From positions 1-8,502 of the forward strand of contig JAKSPP010000061.1 of assembly GCA_024404735.1 (NCBI GenBank): a DNA stretch of 8,502 nucleotides. Reading direction: 5' to 3'. The stretch comes from Oscillospiraceae bacterium (lineage in GTDB: Bacteria; Bacillota; Clostridia; Oscillospirales; Oscillospiraceae). This document shows positions 1 to 5,747 of the stretch, in pieces (the stretch's first letter is position 1; the number at the start of each line of letters is the position of its first letter). The notes under the pieces were generated by a model, which ran no database searches, was not told where the DNA came from, and saw nothing but the letters and a program-made list of their open reading frames with translations. A program made the position numbers and the translations under genes.

Positions 1-530
1 CCTGCAATCTCCGCCTTTTTCTTGAAGCGTGTTCCGAAAATGCTTCCGATTTTAACGCCGGCGCAGGAGATTGCAAATGTGGTGCAGCCGATTATAAAAA
101 CGGCGACTAAGGTGTTTGCAATAACTCCTCCTGTAAACAGAGAAACGGGAACGCAGGCAAAGGTAATTCCGACGGCCAGAGCATCAATGCTCGTTGCAAC
201 GGCCATCATAAACATAGTTTTAACATCAAGGGCGGCGGAGGCTTCCTCATCATCATCGCCTCCGAGAGCCTCTCTTATCATGTTTCCGCCGATTAAAAGA
301 AGAAGTACAAAGGCAATCCAGGGGGCGATGGCGGAGATAAGCCTTTCAAAGCTCGAGCCGAGGAAGAAGCCGATAAGAGGCATCAGAGCCTGAAAGACTC
401 CGAACCATATTCCGCAGATTGCAGCCTTGCCGAAGCTTACCCTCTGCATGGAAAGACCCTTGCATGCGGAAACGGCGAAGGCATCCATTGAAAGACCCAC
501 GGCAAGAAGCAGCAGTTCAATTATTCCCAT
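1..530 (-). CDS. mntP: Manganese efflux pump MntP (partial, C-terminus off the left edge)
   Basis: This gene encodes a small inner-membrane exporter that removes Mn2+ from the cytoplasm. I translated it from the reverse complement: 176 complete codons are visible and the frame is still open at the edge. E. coli MntP has about 188 residues, so only a short tail is probably missing. The two family repeats are clear. The first has AVGLSMDAFAVSACKG near residues 10-25 (conserved Asp16). The second has ATSIDALAVGITFA near 112-124 (conserved Asp116). An acidic loop, GGDDDEE, lies at 90-96, and the visible end reads KKKAEIA, as in the family just before the last helix. The ATG at 530 is preceded by AAGG at a spacing of about 10 bases, a modest ribosome binding site. 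The gene lies 66 bases after ybaB on the same strand, with a hairpin between them. I saw no promoter of its own and no room for a yybP-ykoY manganese riboswitch, so it may depend on readthrough from dnaX-ybaB. Confidence 0.93.
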   Translation of the reverse strand, partial: MGIIELLLLAVGLSMDAFAVSACKGLSMQRVSFGKAAICGIWFGVFQALMPLIGFFLGSSFERLISAIAPWIAFVLLLLIGGNMIREALGGDDDEEASAALDVKTMFMMAVATSIDALAVGITFACVPVSLFTGGVIANTLVAVFIIGCTTFAISCAGVKIGSIFGTRFKKKAEIA

Positions 531-563
531 AATAAATTATCCTTGCTTAAGTACATATATGAT

Positions 564-590
564 AACCGCCCCTTATTACGAGGGGCGGTT
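564..590 (-). terminator. GC-rich hairpin between ybaB and mntP; weak terminator or attenuator
   Basis: A perfect 10-bp inverted repeat, AACCGCCCCT at 564-573 and AGGGGCGGTT at 581-590, encloses a 7-base loop. On the minus strand it begins 6 bases after the ybaB stop codon, where an intrinsic terminator is expected. However, the bases after it read ATCATATATG, which is a poor U-tract. On the plus strand the following TTTGTTTATC is somewhat richer in T, but no plus-strand gene leads into it. It may therefore give partial termination, or mark a processing or mRNA stability site, rather than a hard stop before mntP. Confidence 0.6.
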
Positions 591-596
591 TGTTTA

Positions 597-935
597 TCAG
601 AAGCCGAAGCCGAGGCCTCCGGTGATTTTGGACATTCCGCTTGCCATGGACTCCTCTGCTTTTCTGAGAGCCTCATTAACAGCGGCGATAATCATATCCT
701 GAAGCATCTCTGCATCATCGGGGTCAATTGCATCGGGGGCAATCTCAAGGCCCACAAGCTCTCTCTTACCGCTAACTCTTGCCTTGACTGCTCCGCCGCC
801 TGCGCTTGCCTCATATTCCTTATTTTCAAGCTCTTCCTGCATCTTCATCATATCCTGCTGCATTTTCTGAGCCTGCTTAATCATCTGTGCCTGATTCATG
901 CCGCCGAAGCCGCCGCGAAATCCGCCTTTTGCCAT
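597..935 (-). CDS. ybaB: YbaB/EbfC family nucleoid-associated protein
   Basis: This is a 112-residue protein of the YbaB/EbfC family. Family members are small dimeric DNA-binding proteins of the nucleoid and are very often encoded directly after dnaX. The N-terminus is rich in Gly and Phe (FRGGFGGM). A Gln/Met/Lys-rich amphipathic helix follows, with MNQAQMIKQAQKMQQDMMKM near residues 13-32. The core sheet includes EYEASAGGGAVKARVSGKREL near 40-61, where the AGGGAVK segment is a strong family mark. A C-terminal helix covers about 73-96, and the tail is again Gly/Phe-rich (GGLGFGF). The length is close to the usual 100-110. The start is set by AAGGAG about 9 bases upstream. It lies 52 bases after the dnaX stop codon in the same direction and is surely co-transcribed. 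recR, the usual next gene in Bacillus-type loci, is absent here. Confidence 0.96.
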   Translation of the reverse strand: MAKGGFRGGFGGMNQAQMIKQAQKMQQDMMKMQEELENKEYEASAGGGAVKARVSGKRELVGLEIAPDAIDPDDAEMLQDMIIAAVNEALRKAEESMASGMSKITGGLGFGF

Positions 936-987
936 AATAATAATCTCCTTTACAAGATATATCTGTGCCCGCCTTAAGGGGCCTTAA

Positions 988-2889
988 TTAACTGATTGTG
1001 ATGCTGGTGTCGTATCCGCCCTGCTTAAATCCCTCAAGAAGTGAGGATAATCTGTCGGCCGAGACCTTTTTTTCCTCGGGGGATACCTCTTTTTCCGCCT
1101 TTATCAGTGCGGGGACGGGCTCTCCCGCAGCCAGTATGCGGAAGGCATATCCGTCACCCCAGAGCTCCGCAACGGCTTTTGTGTAAATGCCCGTATCGCA
1201 GGTCTTTGAAAGCTGCGTATAGGCAAACTGATTTTCAGTTGCAAGAAAAACCGTGTTTCCGGAAACGTAAAACTGTGCCATAGGGGAATCCAGAATCGAT
1301 GCCCTGCTTCCGGGAAGCTCCTTTTTAACCGTTTCCTTAAGCTTCCTTATGCGCTCATTGTCACTTCCTCCTTCGGCGGGAGTGGCCGGAGCAGCGGGGG
1401 AGGGCAGGGGCGAGGGTGCCTTTTCGGGCTCCTTCTCCTTTTCCTCAGTGGGAAGGGGCTTTGGATATTGCTCCTCATTTCCCACGGGCGGAATATCCAT
1501 CATATCCGGGTCAAAGGGAGGTCTGTCATCGCCCTCATTGGGGTCCTCCCAGGGGGGAGTGATTATATCGTCTTCCTTTGCCTCTTCTGTCTTCTCGTCC
1601 GTAAGGGCAGCGGGCTTTATTGCCCCGGGGGACTTTGCGCCCTCCTCATGGGACTTTGCTATTTCGGCTGCGAGGGAGAGCACATCCTCGCTTATGGAAG
1701 GAGGCTCCTTTGAAGGCGTGAAACTTCCGGCTCCGTTTATCACGATACCGCTTTCCAGTCTTCTCAGCCTGTCCTCAAAATCTGCGGGAATAAGAATGCC
1801 GTTTGTGATGGACTTGCTCTTGCAGAGAGTGACTATGCAAAGCTCTGCCGCTGTTTTGGCATGCATGATTTTGGCATCCTGCAGTGCCGAAGAGGCGGTT
1901 TTTATATGCTCAATTAAAAGTGCATGGGGAACCTTCCCGGCAAAGCCCCTCAGTCTCTCCGCAGGGTGTGCCCCGGATATCATATCCGCACCGTTTTTGG
2001 GGGCAACGGATAAAACGAGAGTTTCGCGAAGGAGAGTTGCCAGCTCCGAAAGAGTAGATGAATGGTCCTTGCCTCCGCACCAGAGCTCATGGAAAATGCC
2101 GAGAGCGCCGTCTGTGTCACCGAGGATTATTTTATCGAAAAGTCTCTCTGTGTCGATGTTTCCCGCAATTCCGATGGCGGAGTAAACGGCATCGGCGTCA
2201 ATGTCGCCTCCTATGGAGGAGCACTGGTCCAGAATTGAAAGGGCATCTCTCATTCCGCCCTCGCAGATGGAGGATATAACCCTTGCCGCATCATCTTTAA
2301 GGGCAATGCCTTCGTTTTCGGCAACGTATTTAAGTCTTCCGGCAATAAGCTCTCTGTCAAGACGCTTGAAGCTGTGTCTCTGGCAACGGGAGAGTATAGT
2401 TGCGGGAATTTTGTTTAGCTCTGTTGTTGCAAGAATGAAAATAAGATGCTCGGGGGGCTCCTCGATTATCTTGAGAAGGGCATTGAATGCGGAGGTGGAG
2501 AGCATATGAACCTCATCGATTATATACACTCTCTTTTTACATACGCCCGGAGTGAAAACGGCCTCGTCACGCAGTGCTCTTACATCGCTGACACCGTTGT
2601 TGGAGGCGGCATCCATTTCGACAACATCCGCAATTGCGCCGGAATCTATGCCAAGACAGGTGGGACATTTGCAGCATGGATTGCCGTTTTGGGGATTTTC
2701 GCAGTTAACGGCCTTTGCCAGTATTTTGGCGCAGGTGGTTTTTCCCGTTCCTCTCGAGCCGATGAAGAGATAAGCATGGCTGAGCCTTCCCGTACGCATC
2801 TGATTTTTAAGAGACTCCGTTATGTGTCCCTGACCCACAACATCATCAAAGGTCTGGGGTCTCCACTTTCTGTATAGTGCTCTGTACAT
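988..2889 (-). CDS. dnaX: DNA polymerase III subunit gamma/tau (clamp loader ATPase)
   Basis: The 633-residue product is the motor subunit of the clamp loader, which loads the sliding clamp and links it to the replicative polymerase. It opens with MYRALYRKWRPQTFDDVVGQ, as is typical of DnaX. Visible motifs are Walker A GSRGTGKT (44-51), zinc-binding Cys63, Cys72, Cys75 and Cys78, Walker B IIDEVH (123-128), sensor-1 LATT (153-156), and the SRC arginine-finger motif (167-169). A Pro/Glu/Asp-rich, probably flexible linker spans about 405-510. A folded C-terminal part follows from about 511, giving a full tau-like length (E. coli tau is 643). The frame is open back to 3021, but that stretch belongs to the SRP RNA. 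The ATG at 2889 has a strong GGGAGGAG site and matches the family N-terminus. A slippery A AAA AAG lies in zero frame at codons 606-608. ybaB follows 52 bases downstream. Confidence 0.98.
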   Translation of the reverse strand: MYRALYRKWRPQTFDDVVGQGHITESLKNQMRTGRLSHAYLFIGSRGTGKTTCAKILAKAVNCENPQNGNPCCKCPTCLGIDSGAIADVVEMDAASNNGVSDVRALRDEAVFTPGVCKKRVYIIDEVHMLSTSAFNALLKIIEEPPEHLIFILATTELNKIPATILSRCQRHSFKRLDRELIAGRLKYVAENEGIALKDDAARVISSICEGGMRDALSILDQCSSIGGDIDADAVYSAIGIAGNIDTERLFDKIILGDTDGALGIFHELWCGGKDHSSTLSELATLLRETLVLSVAPKNGADMISGAHPAERLRGFAGKVPHALLIEHIKTASSALQDAKIMHAKTAAELCIVTLCKSKSITNGILIPADFEDRLRRLESGIVINGAGSFTPSKEPPSISEDVLSLAAEIAKSHEEGAKSPGAIKPAALTDEKTEEAKEDDIITPPWEDPNEGDDRPPFDPDMMDIPPVGNEEQYPKPLPTEEKEKEPEKAPSPLPSPAAPATPAEGGSDNERIRKLKETVKKELPGSRASILDSPMAQFYVSGNTVFLATENQFAYTQLSKTCDTGIYTKAVAELWGDGYAFRILAAGEPVPALIKAEKEVSPEEKKVSADRLSSLLEGFKQGGYDTSITIS

Positions 2890-2894
2890 AATTG

Positions 2895-2904
2895 CTCCTC
2901 CCTT
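2895..2904 (-). promoter_or_regulatory. Ribosome binding site that sets the dnaX start
   Basis: On the minus strand this reads AAGGGAGGAG, ending 5 bases before the ATG at 2889. It is the only strong Shine-Dalgarno site near the front of the dnaX frame. It rules out the 44-codon extension to 3021, which would be translated from SRP RNA sequence. Confidence 0.88.
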
Positions 2905-2927
2905 CATAAAAATAAGCATAATAAAGA

Positions 2928-3249
2928 GCGGCCCTTGGCACGACTGCACACCTTTGCTCGAAAAGAATGACCCATCCGTTACAGCGGCAGCCAACTCGGC
3001 CTCGGCGCCCTCGCGGCACACGAAGTATCTCGCTTAATGCTGCTCGGTTCCCCGCCTGACATGGTTCACGAGGCTCCGTTGCGCAAGACCGAAGCGTCAA
3101 CATCACTTACCGGGGTCAGACAACACGTCATCTTCCCTACCAAAGGAATTCATCCCTGCTATAGCGGATTGCAGGTTACAGGGCACCGCTGGCTCCCCGA
3201 CTAGTGCAGCCTTGCCAAAGACCGCTTCAGGCCCTTCCTTTCGGGCCGT
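2928..3249 (-). ncRNA. ffs: Signal recognition particle RNA, large bacterial type
   Basis: This is the RNA scaffold of the signal recognition particle (scr in Bacillus). It binds Ffh and targets ribosomes making membrane proteins to the translocon. Diagnostic stretches on the minus strand are GGGGAGCCAGCGGTGCCC and TGTAACCTGCAATCCGC (5' Alu side and start of helix 5). They are followed by GTTGACGC, TGCGCAACGG, GTGAACCATGTCAGG, then the helix 8 cap CGG-GGAA-CCG (GGAA tetraloop at 3048-3051), then AGCAGCATTAAG and GTGTGCCGC. The 5' CGGCCC near 3243-3248 can pair with GGGCCG at 2929-2934, a possible end-closing helix. At about 320 bases it is the long form with an Alu domain, as in Bacillus and clostridia, and may be a precursor of a shorter mature RNA. 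Its place just upstream of dnaX matches Bacillus. The ends are estimated from the promoter and pairing, to about 10-20 bases. Confidence 0.94.
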
Positions 3250-3255
3250 CAAAAT

Positions 3256-3284
3256 ATAATACTACAGATTGCCGAAAAAGGCAA
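3256..3284 (-). promoter_or_regulatory. Promoter of the SRP RNA-dnaX-ybaB unit
   Basis: On the minus strand there is a -35 TTGCCT (3279-3284), a 17-base spacer, and a -10 TATTAT (3256-3261). The expected start is near 3249-3250, just before the SRP RNA pairing. The -35 lies in a small inverted repeat, TTGCC (3269-3273) and GGCAA (3280-3284). No separate promoter is clear between the RNA and dnaX, so dnaX and ybaB are probably transcribed by passing through the SRP RNA. Confidence 0.8.
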
Positions 3285-3347
3285 GCAAAATTTTTAGCCT
3301 GATTATATCCGTGACGGAATTATAAGGCCCTTCCTCCTAAGCCTTCC

Positions 3348-4805
3348 TCACAGCTCAAGGCTTCTTTTATCCTCGCAGACCTTATCTATATTCTGTATAT
3401 ATTCCTGAGGATATTTCGGGGCAAACACTCTGTTAATAAGACCGCCGGGGTGCACGATTTTTGTGCTTCCGCCTCCGCCCAGTGCGACTATACTGCAAAG
3501 CTCCTCCATAATTGCGATGTTGTAGAGGTTTTCGCTTCCCTTAAGGCTCCAGCCGACGTTTTCAAAGCCTCCGGACATAAACTTCTGCCTGTAGGGGTAA
3601 TAGGGGGCGTATCCCGCCTGTCTCAGGGCGGTCATTCCGTAATTAAGGCATTCTCCGACGGCCTCCGCCTCGGGTATTTTCGTTCCGTAGACGGTAATGT
3701 CAGAGCCCCTTTTAAGTGAAAGAGTATGTACGGTCAGGTTTTCGGGCCTTAGTGCAATGCAGGTATCGATGGTTTTCTTAAAGCCCTCGGGGCTGTCTCC
3801 GGGAAGCCCGGCAATAAGGTCCATATTAATCTCAAAGCCGCCGACCCTGCGGACGATTTCCATTGCCCGCAGAACATCCTCCGCTGAGTGCTTTCTTCCG
3901 ATGATTCCGAGGATTTCGTCGGACATGGTCTGGGGGTTAACGGATACTCTCGTAACCCCGTGGGCCCTTAAAACCCTCATCTTCTCTTCTGTAACCGTGT
4001 CCGGTCTTCCGGCTTCAACGGTTATTTCACGGCAGTGGGCCAGGTCTATTTTCTCTTCAAGCCTATTAAAGAGCCTGTCTGACTGCTCGGGAGATATAGT
4101 TGTGGGCGTGCCTCCTCCGAAATAAACGGCTATAACACGCTTGTTAAGTGCCTTAAGTCTCTCGGCGGCTGCATCGATTTCAAGGTACAGCGCCTCAAGA
4201 TAAGGCTCAATAAGCTTCATGCTCTTCTGAACGGATGCGGATACGAAGCTGCAGTAGGCACAGCGTGTGGGGCAGAAGGGAATGCCTATGTAAAGGCAGA
4301 TGTCGTCTTCTCCCAGAGAGTTTTTTGCCTTCAGGCTTTCACGGGCTGCGTCAAGGCAAAGCTCTGCTCTTGCCTGACTTGCATCGTAGGTCCTTATAAA
4401 CTCCTTCAGTGCCTTGCCCTCGGAAAGACCCTCTTCAAGAAGCGCTGACATGAGCTTTGCCGGGCGAATTCCGGAAAGGGCGCCCCATTCCGGCTTTGCG
4501 GGAAGATACTTAAGTGCCGCCCTGTAGAAGGCGAGCTTAATTATCCGGCCTCTCAGTCTGTCGGCGTTTATTTCGTCGGTAAAAAGGGACTTCTCTGCCG
4601 ATGCTCTTCCGGTATATGATTTTCCGTCAATAATTATCCTGCAAACGGAGGTTGCTCTTGCTTCGGTCTCGTTAAGCGACGAAACGGCCCCGGGGCAGGA
4701 CCCCGTGAGCCGTTCCGGATAATTGGGCCGCTCTGCCGGAAAAAGCATAAGCATTATCTGCTCAAGAGCGTATTTGCAGGAGTGATTTCTTAAAATCAGC
4801 TCCAT
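3348..4805 (-). CDS. hemZ: HemZ-type radical SAM protein (coproporphyrinogen dehydrogenase HemZ family)
   Basis: This 485-residue radical S-adenosylmethionine enzyme belongs to the HemZ family, related to HemN/HemW. An N-terminal region of about 165 residues, including WGALSGIRPAKLMSALLEEG (107-126), is the mark that separates HemZ from shorter HemW proteins. The radical SAM core follows. The [4Fe-4S] cluster motif CPTRCAYC provides Cys178, Cys182 and Cys185. GGGTPT (230-235) is the usual SAM-binding segment, then come EAGRPDT (264-270) and IAGLPGD (331-337). A HemN-like C-terminal part has YYPYRQKFMSGGFENVGW (402-419). The family name implies oxidative decarboxylation of coproporphyrinogen III. 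Many anaerobic clostridia carry hemZ without a full heme pathway, so the true substrate is unsure. The start ATG at 4805 is 9 bases after the mscS-family stop with only a weak AAGAAAA upstream, which suggests translational coupling. No strong terminator follows. Confidence 0.93.
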   Translation of the reverse strand: MELILRNHSCKYALEQIMLMLFPAERPNYPERLTGSCPGAVSSLNETEARATSVCRIIIDGKSYTGRASAEKSLFTDEINADRLRGRIIKLAFYRAALKYLPAKPEWGALSGIRPAKLMSALLEEGLSEGKALKEFIRTYDASQARAELCLDAARESLKAKNSLGEDDICLYIGIPFCPTRCAYCSFVSASVQKSMKLIEPYLEALYLEIDAAAERLKALNKRVIAVYFGGGTPTTISPEQSDRLFNRLEEKIDLAHCREITVEAGRPDTVTEEKMRVLRAHGVTRVSVNPQTMSDEILGIIGRKHSAEDVLRAMEIVRRVGGFEINMDLIAGLPGDSPEGFKKTIDTCIALRPENLTVHTLSLKRGSDITVYGTKIPEAEAVGECLNYGMTALRQAGYAPYYPYRQKFMSGGFENVGWSLKGSENLYNIAIMEELCSIVALGGGGSTKIVHPGGLINRVFAPKYPQEYIQNIDKVCEDKRSLEL

Positions 4806-4814
4806 AGTGTTTTC

Positions 4815-5624
4815 TTATTTGTCCATCATGTGTACATTGACATGTGCAAAGCTGAGCTTGATGCCGTTCTCTGCATATGCCTTGCGTACGTTCTCGTTAA
4901 GACCGAAGTATACATCCCAGTAATCCTCGCTCTTGCACCATGCACGGCAGGTGTACTCCATGAAGTTGGGGCCGTAGCCGGAGATTGCAACGAAGGGAGC
5001 CTCATCGGAAACAACCTTGTCGGTCATTGCGATTGCCTTGTAAAGGGCAGCCTTGACATCCTCTGTTGCGCAGTCGTAGGATGCGCTGTAGGTCATGTCA
5101 ACTCTGCGGAGAGTGTTTGCATTGTAGTTAACAACGGTAGAAGCGGTAACATCGCTGTTGGGGATGGAGATGATGCGGTTGTCAAGGGTGATGAGAGTGG
5201 TGTAGAAGAGGTCAATCTTCTTGATATAACCGGCATTTGCGCCGACCTCGCAGTACTGACCAACCTCAAAGGGACGGGTGAGGAGAAGGGTCAGACCGGA
5301 GAATACGTTGCCCATAATGCCCTGAACGGCAAGAGAAAGTGCCAGACCTGCGATGCTGACAACAGCAACGAGGGAAGCGGTGGGGATGCCGAGAGCGCCT
5401 GCAACGATAACAATGGCAAGTGCCCACAGTGCGATGTTGATTGCGGTACGGATGAATCCGGAAACGGTGGAATCAAGCTTTGCAGACTTTGCAAAGAGCT
5501 TGTCAACAATCTTCATGACGATTCTGATAGCAATATAGCAGATAAGGAAGATGATGATTGCGGCAAGAATTCTGGTAATGGAGTTAAGGCCCAGAGTAGA
5601 GCCAAGCTGCTCAAAGAAATCCAT
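4815..5624 (-). CDS. MscS-family small-conductance mechanosensitive ion channel
   Basis: This 269-residue membrane channel probably opens under membrane tension during osmotic downshock to release solutes. There are three predicted membrane helices: about 15-38, 58-79 and 82-112. The third is the pore helix, with the family stretch SIAGLALSLAVQGIMGNVFSG (90-110), rich in Gly and Ala. It is followed by LLLTRPFEVGQYCEVG (113-128), which enters the cytosolic beta domain. A conserved IPNSDVT (154-160) and a C-terminal end GIKLSFAHVNVHMM match the family's closing segment. The length is close to E. coli MscS (286). The frame could extend to 5678, but the ATG at 5624 has AAAGGAG at a spacing of 6 bases. 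The longer start would sit in an inverted repeat at the expected transcript start. hemZ follows after 9 bases. Confidence 0.95.
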   Translation of the reverse strand: MDFFEQLGSTLGLNSITRILAAIIIFLICYIAIRIVMKIVDKLFAKSAKLDSTVSGFIRTAINIALWALAIVIVAGALGIPTASLVAVVSIAGLALSLAVQGIMGNVFSGLTLLLTRPFEVGQYCEVGANAGYIKKIDLFYTTLITLDNRIISIPNSDVTASTVVNYNANTLRRVDMTYSASYDCATEDVKAALYKAIAMTDKVVSDEAPFVAISGYGPNFMEYTCRAWCKSEDYWDVYFGLNENVRKAYAENGIKLSFAHVNVHMMDK

Positions 5625-5630
5625 GTTTCT

Positions 5631-5637
5631 CTCCTTT
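5631..5637 (-). promoter_or_regulatory. Ribosome binding site that sets the MscS-family start
   Basis: On the minus strand this reads AAAGGAG, 6 bases before the ATG at 5624. It decides the start against the longer frame that opens at 5678, whose first codon lies right at the predicted transcript start. Confidence 0.85.
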
Positions 5638-5661
5638 GTTATAAAAATATTACGAATTTCC

Positions 5662-5680
5662 ATATGCGTTAACTGCATAT
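5662..5680. repeat. Inverted repeat at the transcript start of the mscS-hemZ unit
   Basis: ATATGC (5662-5667) and GCATAT (5675-5680) form a perfect 6-bp inverted repeat around a 7-base centre that contains GTTAAC, itself a palindrome. It covers about the first 20 bases after the predicted start near 5680. It could be an operator or a 5' leader hairpin; the sequence alone cannot decide. Confidence 0.5.
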
Positions 5681-5686
5681 AAAGAC

Positions 5687-5715
5687 ACTATATCACAAAA
5701 TATGCTGTAAATCAA
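5687..5715 (-). promoter_or_regulatory. Promoter of the mscS-hemZ unit
   Basis: On the minus strand there is a -35 TTGATT (5710-5715), a 17-base spacer, and a -10 TATAGT (5687-5692). A TG one base upstream of the -10 makes it an extended -10 element. The expected start is near 5680, giving a leader of about 55 bases. Confidence 0.75.
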
Positions 5716-5741
5716 CACTAAATTCAACTAAATGTAGTGTT
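5714..5741. repeat. Inverted repeat between the MATE stop and the mscS promoter
   Basis: AACACTA (5714-5720) and TAGTGTT (5735-5741) form a 7-bp stem that continues inward for 3 more pairs after one mismatch, leaving a 6-base loop. It starts 6 bases after the MATE stop codon, so it could be a weak terminator, but no T-run follows. One arm touches the -35 of the mscS promoter, so an operator role is also possible. Confidence 0.45.
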
Positions 5742-5747
5742 CCTCCC

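Noticed and set aside
22..393. Plus-strand frame of 123 codons at the left edge
   Set aside because: The minus strand reads as MntP with both conserved repeats across the same bases.
1349..2185. Plus-strand open frame of 278 codons opposite dnaX
   Set aside because: It is antisense to an unambiguous dnaX, of low complexity (serine-rich), and has no family resemblance.
2890..3106. Upstream extension of dnaX to 3021, and an 86-residue minus-strand frame at 2846-3106
   Set aside because: Both lie in the SRP RNA gene. The dnaX family N-terminus and a strong ribosome binding site fix the start at 2889.
3279..3300. Hairpin AGGC/GCCT followed by TTTTT as a terminator for hemZ
   Set aside because: It is only 4 bp with a long loop, and the T-run is part of the SRP RNA promoter spacer.
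4830..5672. Plus-strand open frame of 280 codons opposite the MscS-family gene
   Set aside because: It mirrors the codon bias of the true minus-strand gene. The composition (Cys, Gly, Val, Asn rich) is not protein-like.
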